Assembly: GCA_016762975.1 (NCBI GenBank)
Contig: JAESUV010000041.1
Span: 10,222-15,749 of the forward strand
Source: Gammaproteobacteria bacterium
GTDB lineage: Bacteria; Pseudomonadota; Gammaproteobacteria; Pseudomonadales; Pseudohongiellaceae
Reading direction: 5' to 3'
Length of the DNA: 5,528 nucleotides
In this document: positions 1-5,080 of the stretch, piece by piece
Layout: every line of letters begins with the position of its first letter
How positions within the stretch are numbered: position 1 is the first letter of the stretch
The notes under the pieces: model-generated
Database searches by the model: none
Told to the model about the DNA's origin: nothing
Seen by the model: the letters and a program-made list of their open reading frames with translations, nothing else
Made by a program: the position numbers and the translations under genes

Positions 1-222
1 CTGAACGGCAAACAGTATCTATTCCATGTAGGCCAATATCCAGATTCTAATGGTCGCAAGAAGGATTTAATTATTAGAGAGGGAAAAATTGGAATCTGGA
101 AGGACTCACAAGTTCATGAAGATCCAGAGAGTGATGAGGTTTACTATGAGGTAGTTGTAAATCGAAAGGTAACTCCACTCGTGCTAGAAACAGTGAGCGG
201 CAAACAAACCGCCACTGTCTAG
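1..222 (+). CDS. 3' end of an unrecognised protein gene
   Basis: An open frame enters from the left edge and gives 73 codons before a TAG at 220-222; the start lies outside the window. The visible part is hydrophilic, with no signal peptide or membrane segment. It reads as alternating beta-like strands (YLFHVGQYP, DLIIREGKIGIW, VYYEVVVNRKVTPLVLE) separated by charged turns, which suggests a small beta-rich C-terminal domain. I do not recognise the family and assign no function. It is more likely real than chance because it is open from the edge, its composition is protein-like, and it stops just before a convergent gene with a hairpin at the junction. It ends 19 bp before the stop of the minus-strand FKBP gene. 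Confidence 0.6.
   Translation: MNGKQYLFHVGQYPDSNGRKKDLIIREGKIGIWKDSQVHEDPESDEVYYEVVVNRKVTPLVLETVSGKQTATV
191..217. terminator. Bulged hairpin at a convergent gene junction
   Basis: CAGTG-A-GCGG (191-200) pairs with CCGC-CACTG (209-217) to form nine base pairs with one bulged A and an 8-base loop, caaacaaa. It overlaps the last codons of the plus-strand gene and lies just beyond the stop of the minus-strand FKBP gene. Read on the minus strand, the stem is followed by TTTCTAG, a short and imperfect U-run. It could therefore end FKBP transcription, and perhaps act in both directions. There is no clean U-tract on the plus side. Confidence 0.4.
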
Positions 223-241
223 ACGTTACGAGTTATTTCTT

Positions 242-784
242 TTAGTGCTGATGTCCACCAGCGCCATGCACATGACCATGTGCAATCTCCTCAATGCTTG
301 CATCACGAATACCTTCCACCTGCACTTCGTAGTAGAGAACCTTTCCAGCCAGAGGGTGGTTGAAATCCACGTCGACATTAAACTTCCCAGCCTTGAGAAT
401 AACAACCGCACGCTTACCTTGATCTGTTTCTACAGTTGCAGGCATGCCGGGCAATATTTTCTTTACCGGACTAGGAAACTGCAAATGCTTGATCGGAATT
501 CGTTGTGTCGAATTTGGGCGTCGGAACCCGTAAGCATCATCCGGCTGTAAAGTAATCTCGATCGCGTCACCCACCTTCTTGCCTTCCAGTGCTTTTTCCA
601 ACCCCACCACTACATTGTGAAACCCATGCAGATAGGTCAAGGGAGCACCGCCGTGAGATTCCTCACGCCAATCCTCTCGCTCTCCGCCTTCTCCCACTTC
701 GGCCAACCGATAGTGAAAACTAACAACCGTATTCATGGTGATAGTCTGCTCGGCGTGTTCGTTTGTTGACTCGTCTTCTGACAT
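242..784 (-). CDS. SlyD-like FKBP-type peptidyl-prolyl cis-trans isomerase
   Basis: This 180-residue protein resembles SlyD, a cytoplasmic proline isomerase and chaperone whose metal-binding tail supplies nickel. The FKBP half is marked by YLHGFHNVVVGLEKALEG (51-68) and PDDAYGF (81-87). An insert-in-flap region follows (about 88-145), containing PGMPATV, and then the returning FKBP strand DFNHPLAGKVLYYEVQV (140-156). The tail EEIAHGHVHGAGGHQH (165-180) closely matches the SlyD AHGHVHGA motif and has five histidines, but it is much shorter than the E. coli Cys/His-rich tail, so nickel storage is probably reduced. The start at 784 is favoured because AGGAG lies 8 bases upstream; it gives a 16-residue acidic extension before Met17, where typical SlyD proteins begin, and Met17 has no good ribosome site. 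Family membership is well supported; equivalence to E. coli slyD in nickel metabolism is not shown. Confidence 0.93.
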   Translation of the reverse strand: MSEDESTNEHAEQTITMNTVVSFHYRLAEVGEGGEREDWREESHGGAPLTYLHGFHNVVVGLEKALEGKKVGDAIEITLQPDDAYGFRRPNSTQRIPIKHLQFPSPVKKILPGMPATVETDQGKRAVVILKAGKFNVDVDFNHPLAGKVLYYEVQVEGIRDASIEEIAHGHVHGAGGHQH

Positions 785-808
785 TTCGCTCTCCTGCGTA
801 AGGAATAG

Positions 809-817
809 ATTCTAGCA
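809..817 (-). promoter_or_regulatory. Candidate extended -10 promoter for the FKBP gene
   Basis: On the minus strand this reads TGCTAGAAT: an extended -10 (TGn) followed by TAGAAT, five of six matches to TATAAT. No good -35 lies 17 bp upstream, which an extended -10 can tolerate. The predicted start of transcription leaves a leader of roughly 18-20 bases containing the AGGAG ribosome site. It was called by eye only. Confidence 0.35.
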
Positions 818-959
818 GATGATACTGGCTTAGTTGTAGTGGCCATCCCCCTGCATCCTATCTACACCATGCTAGTACTACGTAAAATCCATTGGTAGTA
901 GCGTTCTGCCGATGGTACTTTCATAACGAGCTTTGGCTAACTTTAACCGGATTATTTCA

Positions 960-1063
960 ATGAAGCATGAAGACTCAGATTCGAAACTACCTGCACTAGC
1001 GCTTGATGAGAATAATTCGGAGACTTATTTAGATAAGCTCAGTCACTATTTGGCGCTCTCTTT
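960..1063 (+). pseudogene. 5' fragment of an IS-disrupted gene of unknown function
   Basis: ATG at 960 opens a hydrophilic N-terminus (MKHEDSDSKLPALALDEN...) that continues to 1063, where the insertion sequence starts. With the IS in place the frame enters the left inverted repeat and stops at TAA 1080-1082, giving a 40-residue truncated product. The upstream frame is closed by TAA at 924-926 and holds only a TTG alternative, so 960 is the best start, although no clear Shine-Dalgarno sequence precedes it. The assignment rests on the rejoining test: bases up to 1063 joined to 2263 onward read ALSF-SLPERIARALG in one frame into the 3' fragment. The rejoined gene encodes 334 residues. Confidence 0.8.
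1060..1063 (+). repeat. Left copy of the 4-bp target-site duplication (CTTT)
   Basis: CTTT abuts the outer edge of the left terminal repeat (GGTAATC...) and recurs at 2259-2262, directly outside the right terminal repeat. Four-base duplications are usual for the IS407 subgroup of IS3. Deleting one copy with the IS restores the host frame exactly, which independently supports these boundaries. Confidence 0.85.
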
Positions 1064-1100
1064 GGTAATCATCCCCTTTTAAACTGACGCCAAAAGTAGA
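1064..1100 (+). repeat. Left terminal inverted repeat of the IS
   Basis: The outer 12 bp (1064-1075) match the right end perfectly in inverted orientation. A 9-bp non-matching spacer (10 bp at the other end) separates them from the inner block at 1085-1100, which matches 14 of 16. The two blocks probably form the bipartite transposase-binding and cleavage end typical of IS elements. OrfB stops only 3 bp inside the inner block, at 1103. Confidence 0.88.
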
Positions 1101-1102
1101 GG

Positions 1103-1927
1103 TTATGCTGCTGCCAGCATTCGACTCGGTGGCAAACCACCATTGGCCTTATTAGGCCGTTCGTTATTGTAGAACCAAAGCCACTGTGTGGCATAGTCCT
1201 GAACTTCTTTAATCGAGTCGAACTGATATTTGCTTAGCCAACTGTATCGCACAGTTCGGTTGTATCTTTCGACGTAGGCATTCTGTTGTGGGTTACCAGG
1301 TTGAATAAATTCAAGCTGGATGCCTTGCTTCTCCGACCACACCTTCAACTCTTGGCTGATAAATTCCGGCCCATTGTCACAGCGTAGTCGCTTCGGTTTA
1401 CCTCGCCATTCGATGATTTGCTCCAATGCGCGAATAACTCGTATCGCGGGGAGTGAAAAATCCGCTTCAATCCCTAAACCTTCACGATTAAAGTCATCTA
1501 ACACATTGAAAAGCCTAATCGTTCGACTATCGCCTAGCTGGTCATGCATGAAATCCATTGACCAGATCTCATTAGGTGCATCAGGTACAGCCAGCGGAAC
1601 CGGTTTTTCTCGCTCAATTCGCCGCTTAGGCTTTATACGCAGATTTAACTCTAATTCGCAGTAGATCCGGCGAATGCGCTTGTGGTTCCAATCAAACCCT
1701 TTGACGTTGCGCAGATAATCACGACACAGGCCAAATCCCCAGTCCGTCTGATTGTGTGTTAGGCGGATTAACCAATCAGCAATCTCGGCGTTCTCATCAG
1801 ATAGCAATGGTTGGTAGCGGTAGCAGGTCTCACTGATACCAAAGGCCAAGCAGACTAAGCGTATACTCGCCCCATACGCAGATAACGCCTTCTGAGCCAT
1901 CTCCTTTCGGTGAGATGGCCTCACCAC
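1103..1927 (-). CDS. IS3-family transposase OrfB (DDE integrase domain)
   Basis: This is the catalytic part of the transposase, 274 residues. An N-terminal HTH_21-type region (about 40-100; DWGFGLCRDYLRN, HKRIRRIYCELELNLR) precedes the RNase H-like rve domain (about 115-270). The catalytic triad is visible: D125 in WSMDF, D184 in RCDNGPEF and E220 in NAYVERYNR, with the D(35)E spacing of this family. The C-terminal WFYNNERPN motif is present. The frame opens with GTG at 1927, overlapping the orfA stop, but it is most likely made mainly as a 361-residue OrfAB fusion by -1 frameshifting at 1927-1933. An internal ATG (residue 10), preceded closely by AGGAG, could give separate OrfB. No residue is missing, so catalytic competence is plausible. 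Confidence 0.96.
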   Translation of the reverse strand: MVRPSHRKEMAQKALSAYGASIRLVCLAFGISETCYRYQPLLSDENAEIADWLIRLTHNQTDWGFGLCRDYLRNVKGFDWNHKRIRRIYCELELNLRIKPKRRIEREKPVPLAVPDAPNEIWSMDFMHDQLGDSRTIRLFNVLDDFNREGLGIEADFSLPAIRVIRALEQIIEWRGKPKRLRCDNGPEFISQELKVWSEKQGIQLEFIQPGNPQQNAYVERYNRTVRYSWLSKYQFDSIKEVQDYATQWLWFYNNERPNKANGGLPPSRMLAAA

Positions 1928-1933
1928 TTTTTT
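1896..1933 (-). promoter_or_regulatory. Programmed -1 ribosomal frameshift signal (slippery site plus stem-loop)
   Basis: On the minus strand the heptamer A-AAA-AAG (1927-1933) is in the orfA frame as GCA AAA AAG, just before its TGG TGA end. Seven bases downstream, GCCATCTC and GAGATGGC (1896-1919) form a perfect 8-bp stem with the 8-base loop ACCGAAAG. Slipping back one base leads into GTG GTG AGG, the orfB frame, and yields an OrfAB fusion of about 361 residues. Heptamer, spacing and stem match the known IS3 -1 frameshift arrangement. The stem also carries the AGGAG for the internal orfB ATG. Confidence 0.88.
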
Positions 1934-2187
1934 GCCAATGCCTCCTGGACCATTTCGGCTTTGAGTCGCTCATCGGCATACATCTTCTTGAGTCGCCGAT
2001 TCTCGTCCTCTAATTCCTTTAGTCGTTTCATCATCGACGCATTCATGCCGCCGAATTTAGACCGCCATTGGTAGAAGCAAGCGTTGCTCATACCATGCTC
2101 TCGGCACAGGTTTGCGATTGGGGTGCCGGACTCGGCTTGTTTTAGTATCGCCAGTATCTGGCTATCGCTAAATCGTGATTTCTTCAT
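1921..2187 (-). CDS. IS3-family transposase OrfA (HTH_Tnp_1, leucine zipper)
   Basis: This 88-residue DNA-binding subunit recognises the IS ends and can modulate transposition. A helix-turn-helix spans residues 5-45 (FSDSQILAILKQAESGTPIANLCREHGMS... with the FYQWRSKFGG signature at 38-47). A heptad-repeat coiled coil follows (about 55-85; LKELEDENRRLKKMY), as usual for OrfA multimerisation. The start ATG at 2187 has AAGGAG about 8 bases upstream. The frame ends in AKKW-TGA, overlapping orfB by 7 bases at the slippery site. Length and order are normal for the IS407/IS3 type, and it looks intact. Confidence 0.95.
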   Translation of the reverse strand: MKKSRFSDSQILAILKQAESGTPIANLCREHGMSNACFYQWRSKFGGMNASMMKRLKELEDENRRLKKMYADERLKAEMVQEALAKKW

Positions 2188-2220
2188 GCAGAATCTCCTT
2201 CGTTCAGTTTACGAGAAAAT

Positions 2221-2258
2221 TCTACTTTTGAGGTCAATTATTTATAGGGATGATTACC
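2221..2258 (-). repeat. Right terminal inverted repeat of the IS
   Basis: The complement of the left end: the perfect outer 12 bp lie at 2247-2258 and the inner block at 2221-2236. On the minus strand the sequence TTGACC, a possible -35 for orfA, falls within this end. The matching -10 is unclear (TCGTAA at 17 bp is poor), so an end-embedded transposase promoter is possible but not shown. Confidence 0.88.
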
Positions 2259-2262
2259 CTTT
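2259..2262 (+). repeat. Right copy of the 4-bp target-site duplication (CTTT)
   Basis: CTTT follows the last base of the right inverted repeat (ATTACC) and matches 1060-1063. With this copy removed, the host codons read ...TCT TTC TCC... across the junction. Confidence 0.85.
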
Positions 2263-3163
2263 CTCCCTACCTGAGCGGATAGCACGAGCACTTGGCTCAC
2301 TCATTGGCGGCAGCACACTATTACTCACTAAGACCCTGATACCGACAGCGCTGAAAAATTCGAATAGTTATCGGTTCACCTTTGGTATGTTTCAGACCTT
2401 CCTAATCAAAAATGTCGCTCAACTTGACGACTTTCAATCAGATACAGAGCTTCAAGAGCATTTCCTGAATCGAAAGTTGCTAGGCACATCTCTGGAAGCT
2501 GCCGGCTTATTAACTATGCACCTTTCTCCAGTTTGGGTATTCGCTATTGCCTCCGACGCCGCCAAGGGAGGCCAGGTATTTTTGAATCGCCTAGTGCATC
2601 ACTTGAAGGAACATGATGTGATCTCGCAGGAGAGTTACCCTAATTCTCTTGAGCAAGTTCTGCTCTCGATTCATGATATGGGTCGCCAGGGAGCTACAGC
2701 AATCGATACCCCCCCATTGTCCATTGCGGAAATAGAGGAATTGGCGGCCCAACTTCGACAATCCACTGCTTCATTGAAAATGAATTTGGTTAACTTACTG
2801 CCTCGCTTCGAAGCAATTTGGAGCCAGATAAGCCTGGTTGCTAGGCAAGAAAATATCAGTAGGGAGCAGGTTCTCGGCATGCTCTCGGTAAACGCGGCAT
2901 CGATCGCTCAGGCTAGCGTAGGGACAGCCGGCGCTATTGGTAAGACAGGGTTCTATTTTCTCGACGAGATAATCCTGAATGACTATAAAGAAACCCTGAT
3001 TAGCATCATGGATACTGGGTCTCTGCGCTACATAGAGCAGAGCATGCTACCTTTCCTCCAAAATGCTCAATCTCATTTCGATTTCAAAATTGAAACTCGA
3101 TCACAAACCTGGTTTAAAAGCGGTATCACTAGATTGATTCTGAAAATAAGATCAATTAGGTAG
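2263..3163 (+). pseudogene. 3' fragment of the IS-disrupted gene, unknown function
   Basis: This holds 299 codons of the 334-codon gene and ends at TAG 3161-3163. The product has three rather hydrophobic, Gly/Ala-rich stretches: LGSLIGGSTLLLTK near restored residue 45, LEAAGLLTMHLSPVWVFAIA near 110-130, and SIAQASVGTAGAIGKTGFYF near 255-275. Charged helical segments lie between them, including an amphipathic helix around AEIEELAAQLRQ. No signal peptide or catalytic motif is visible. It gives the impression of a membrane-associated helical protein of a conserved unnamed family; I do not assign a function. The frame stays open leftward into the IS, with an ATG at 2186 (and one at 2084), so a chimeric product starting MQNLLRSVYEK is possible, but no ribosome site precedes that ATG. 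There are no internal stops, consistent with recent disruption. Confidence 0.75.
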
Positions 3164-3181
3164 GTTTCGATACTGAAACTT
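3162..3181 (+). terminator. Weak hairpin after the disrupted gene
   Basis: AGGTTTC and GAAACTT pair around the loop gatact (7 bp with one G-T), overlapping the stop codon. No U-run follows (ccacttaat), so this may be a stem that protects the 3' end, or chance. Confidence 0.2.
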
Positions 3182-3191
3182 CCACTTAATA

Positions 3192-3224
3192 TTGACTAAA
3201 TCCTGAAAAATTTTGACTTAATCC
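3192..3224 (+). repeat. Two near-identical 12-mers spaced 21 bp apart
   Basis: TTGACTAAATCC (3192-3203) and TTGACTTAATCC (3213-3224) differ at one base and start exactly 21 bp apart, two turns of the helix. They lie about 180-210 bp upstream of the HTH regulator start. Such same-face repeats suggest tandem binding by a regulator, but no known consensus is recognised. Confidence 0.4.
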
Positions 3225-3262
3225 CACTGATTTAAAGAAGTTATTACCATCGCAAATTCATT

Positions 3263-3280
3263 GTGATAGTTTGAAATCAC
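3263..3280. promoter_or_regulatory. Interrupted palindrome GTGAT-N8-ATCAC, candidate operator
   Basis: A perfect 5+5 inverted repeat of 18 bp in the A/T-rich region upstream of the HTH gene. The size and symmetry fit a site for a dimeric regulator, possibly the downstream HTH protein acting on its own gene. The 8-bp spacing does not fit CRP/Vfr (6) or FNR (4). Confidence 0.3.
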
Positions 3281-3404
3281 TCTATTTACTATGAATTCAA
3301 TAGGATTCGAGATAGGGAAAGTACTTACGTAGTTTTCATCATTGGAGGGAGGCTGCAACCGGCTGGAGAATTTATTTCCCGGTCATCGAATGGAGTAATA
3401 AAAT

Positions 3405-3713
3405 ATGAATCAAGTCCAATTTTCCAAATTTTCACCGATCACTGTTTCTGTAAAAAAGAATGTTAGGCAACTCCGATTAAGCGCTGGCTACTCTATGAAT
3501 GAAGGCGCACGGCTACTAGGCGTGTCTCGCAAGCAGCTTGAGGATATCGAAACTATCCGCAACTATGGCTGCCATTTAGACCTCGAGTTGCTGGCTAAGA
3601 TAAAAGTCATCTACAAGACCTCTTTAGATGAGCTGGTAGGTGAAATTCCTGAAGACTATTACTCGGATTTCTATGTTCGTCCACGAAAAAGGCTAGGATC
3701 AAAGTCTCGCTGA
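3405..3713 (+). CDS. Small XRE/Cro-type helix-turn-helix regulator
   Basis: This 102-residue cytoplasmic protein consists mostly of one HTH_3/XRE domain (about residues 16-79): VKKNVRQLRLSAGYS, then helix MNEGARLLGV (31-40), recognition helix SRKQLEDIET (41-50), a C-terminal pair of helices with LDLELLAKIKVIY, and the closing TSLDELVGE. The tail is first acidic (PEDYYSD) and then strongly basic (RPRKRLGSKSR), with no effector domain. It should bind DNA as a dimer; the target is unknown, and autoregulation through upstream repeats is inference. The start ATG has GGAG 9 bases upstream, and an in-frame TAA at 3399-3401 excludes an earlier start. No toxin gene sits beside it, so it is not obviously an antitoxin. 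After its TGA the frame stays open for 36 more codons. Confidence 0.88.
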   Translation: MNQVQFSKFSPITVSVKKNVRQLRLSAGYSMNEGARLLGVSRKQLEDIETIRNYGCHLDLELLAKIKVIYKTSLDELVGEIPEDYYSDFYVRPRKRLGSKSR

Positions 3714-3840
3714 TCTGCCGCATCCAATCTCGCTGCAGCTCGCGCAACAACCATTAAAGAGCAGACACAAGATCGTGGGCGGCAGCACTGGATAGAAATT
3801 GAGCACATCCCGCCATGTGGCTGAAAGTGCCGAAATGGTG

Positions 3841-3846
3841 TATAAT
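3841..3846 (+). promoter_or_regulatory. Perfect -10 box of the promoter for the short SutA-like gene
   Basis: TATAAT is a perfect -10 match, 39 bp before the ATG at 3880, giving a predicted leader near 27 bases. The -35 at 17 bp (TGGCTG, 3818-3823) is poor, so an activator or another sigma factor may contribute. The context is otherwise right for a housekeeping promoter. Confidence 0.5.
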
Positions 3847-3879
3847 TCTCGGCTTTTGTGGAATTAGAGAAAGTTAAGC

Positions 3880-4056
3880 ATGGCAAATAAATCCAAAAAA
3901 GACGCGGCAGTAAGTAATCGCGCAGACCTAGCACAACACATAGACGCATTCTTAAAGTCAGGCGGTAAAGTTCAAGAAATTCCTTCAGGTGTTAGTGGCC
4001 AAACTTCGACCAGTGGCCCAAGACAGATAGTGCTTAGCCACAAAACCAGCTCTTAA
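3880..4056 (+). CDS. 58-residue protein with SutA-like motif
   Basis: ATG at 3880 opens a 58-codon gene that is easy to miss. The product has a basic start (MANKSKKDAAVSNR), a short predicted helix (ADLAQHIDAFLKS, 15-27), the motif GGKVQEIPSGVSG (28-40) and a Ser/Thr-rich tail. The segment FLKSGGKVQEI resembles the conserved part of SutA, the small RNA polymerase-binding activator of slow-growing Pseudomonas aeruginosa (FLSRGGKVQEI, recalled from memory). Unlike SutA, it lacks the long acidic N-terminal tail and the SutA C-terminus, so it is either a shortened relative or one of the short gammaproteobacterial proteins that share this helix-GG-motif. A perfect TATAAT upstream and a weak AGAGAAAG ribosome site support expression. 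Polymerase binding is inference. It converges on the TraB/GumN gene. Confidence 0.75.
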   Translation: MANKSKKDAAVSNRADLAQHIDAFLKSGGKVQEIPSGVSGQTSTSGPRQIVLSHKTSS

Positions 4057-4083
4057 ACCTTGTCGTAGCATTGCAGAGGTTTT
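4055..4083 (+). terminator. Weak terminator-like hairpin after the SutA-like gene
   Basis: AAACCT (4055-4060) can pair with AGGTTT (4077-4082), followed by one further T and then GGG. The stem is A/T-rich, the loop is 16 bases and there is little U-tract, so it is only a weak candidate for ending the plus-strand transcript. Confidence 0.18.
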
Positions 4084-4134
4084 GGGCAGGCGCTCACTAT
4101 CTCTACATGACTTCTGCTTTGTCCTGCCTAAGAA

Positions 4135-5019
4135 CTACAGCTGATTAATCTCGTAGCCCTTCTGTGAGAGCAAGTCTAACAGCCCGTTCTCGCCGACTAT
4201 ATGTGCCGCTCCGACCAGAACAAACTCTGTATCCGCGTCTTGCAGCATGCTATCGATCTGAGGAATCCACTTCAGGTTTCTTTGTAATAACAGTGTGTCA
4301 TACAGCGCTGGCGCTTCTATCTTCATATCTTCCACGAATAGCTCAGACAAGCCCTCAGTATCGCCTGAACGCCAGGCGTCAATCATGCTTTCAATAACAT
4401 CACCTATTTCTGCGAGCTCTTCCAGAGAAAGTAGAATAAATTCACTCTCGTTACCCTCCCCCATTGCCGCGATAAACCCTATTTGTTCCTGCACTGTCTC
4501 CAGTTGCCCTTCTGCTTTCCCATCAGCGACGGCCCGAGTGTGGAAGAAAGCATCTACACCTTGAGGGGTAAATCCCATACTCTGAAATACAAGTATCTGA
4601 AGCGTGCTAATGAGAAGTCCAGGTTTGAATTTATCCAGCATTGCTATAGGCAGTCCTGCCGTCGCTGTATAGGCAGTAAGAGCCGCATAGGCCTCATCAC
4701 TCAAAACAGTACTCAGGGACTTATCGTCGCCATAAGTAAGCTGTTGCAACATTTTGACTTGTACGGATAAGTCGCTCATCGCTGCAATGTCCGTCTCGAA
4801 GTACAGCTCGGAGCTGGCCTGATAGGCCTGCTCAAATTCATCAGGCAACGGATAATCACCTGGGCGCAATAGGTGCACCGTTCCACCGAGGTAGACAACG
4901 TTGTCACCAGAGCGCACCGACCAGACTGATGTATCTGCTATTGCCTGTGAAAGGCTAAGTAGGAATACACAAATGACAGCCGTATAGGGCCCACGAATCG
5001 ACTTCATTAATTTTTGCAT
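4135..5019 (-). CDS. Secreted TraB/GumN (Tiki-like) family protein
   Basis: This 294-residue protein belongs to the TraB/GumN family (PF01963), related to the Tiki metalloproteases. Residues 1-29 form a signal peptide: basic MQKLMKSIR, hydrophobic VICVFLLSL, and a likely cut after SQAIA. The mature part is therefore expected in the periplasm or outside. Family landmarks are in order: YLGGTVHLL (43-51, H49), the acidic ELYFETD (71-77, E75), GVDAFFHTRA (154-163), the QRN-W segment (246-251), and VLVGAAHIVGENGLLDLLSQKGY (267-289, H273). The two G-x-x-H elements and the Glu match the metal-binding residues proposed for the family, so a metal-dependent hydrolase is plausible, but bacterial substrates are not established. 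The start at 5019 is preferred over Met5 because GGGAG lies 9 bases upstream. Length is typical and the protein is intact. It is transcribed away from the DUF6164-like gene. Confidence 0.92.
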   Translation of the reverse strand: MQKLMKSIRGPYTAVICVFLLSLSQAIADTSVWSVRSGDNVVYLGGTVHLLRPGDYPLPDEFEQAYQASSELYFETDIAAMSDLSVQVKMLQQLTYGDDKSLSTVLSDEAYAALTAYTATAGLPIAMLDKFKPGLLISTLQILVFQSMGFTPQGVDAFFHTRAVADGKAEGQLETVQEQIGFIAAMGEGNESEFILLSLEELAEIGDVIESMIDAWRSGDTEGLSELFVEDMKIEAPALYDTLLLQRNLKWIPQIDSMLQDADTEFVLVGAAHIVGENGLLDLLSQKGYEINQL

Positions 5020-5080
5020 CTCTACTTACTCCCACTGATAACTGCTACTTCTCAATCAACGCCAATTACATGGTTAACAT

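Larger units (their letters stand above)
1064..2258 (-). mobile_element. Complete IS3-family insertion sequence, IS407-like subgroup
   Basis: The element is 1195 bp, in the normal IS3 size range, with its genes on the minus strand. Its ends are perfect 12-bp inverted repeats, GGTAATCATCCC at 1064-1075 and the complement at 2247-2258. A second inner block follows: TGACGCCAAAAGTAGA at 1085-1100 against the complement of 2221-2236, with 14 of 16 matching. Both transposase frames are open and joined by a frameshift signal. It is flanked by CTTT duplications. The 4-bp duplication and the orfA type (MKKSRFSDSQI...) point to the IS407 subgroup; that part is family knowledge. The terminal bases GG rather than the common TG are slightly unusual. 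Nothing visible prevents it from being active. The exact ISfinder name cannot be given from sequence alone. Confidence 0.95.

Noticed and set aside
226..411. Minus-strand ORF of 61 codons overlapping the FKBP tail
   Set aside because: It is an alternative frame within the 3' part of the FKBP gene on the same strand, with low-complexity composition and no ribosome site.
245..550. Plus-strand ORF opposite the FKBP gene
   Set aside because: It is the antisense shadow of the clearly recognisable SlyD-like gene and has no protein-family features.
1320..1664. Plus-strand ORF inside orfB
   Set aside because: It is antisense to the catalytic domain of the transposase and serine-rich, as expected for a shadow frame.
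2671..2880. Minus-strand ORF within the disrupted gene
   Set aside because: It is antisense to a coherent coding frame and has no features of its own.
3261..3281. CRP/Vfr-like site (TGTGA...TCACT)
   Set aside because: The half-sites are separated by 10 bp rather than 6, so it does not fit the CRP consensus.
3715..3785. 7-bp inverted repeat CTGCCGC / GCGGCAG
   Set aside because: The arms are nearly 60 bases apart with no U-tract or internal pairing, so a chance match is likely.
3671..3949. Minus-strand ORF of 92 codons across the HTH end and the SutA-like start
   Set aside because: It covers a promoter and two plus-strand gene ends, is rich in Cys and Arg, and lacks a ribosome site.
3405..4056. 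HTH protein plus short protein as a toxin-antitoxin pair
   Set aside because: The two genes are separated by 166 bp with an independent promoter, and the short protein looks SutA-like rather than like a toxin.
4084..4134. GGCAGG / CCTGCC inverted repeat as a bidirectional terminator
   Set aside because: Only six pairs with a loop of about 30 bases and no U-run, so it is too weak to call.
4164..4770. Three plus-strand ORFs within the TraB/GumN gene
   Set aside because: They are antisense shadows of a gene with well-ordered family motifs and a signal peptide.
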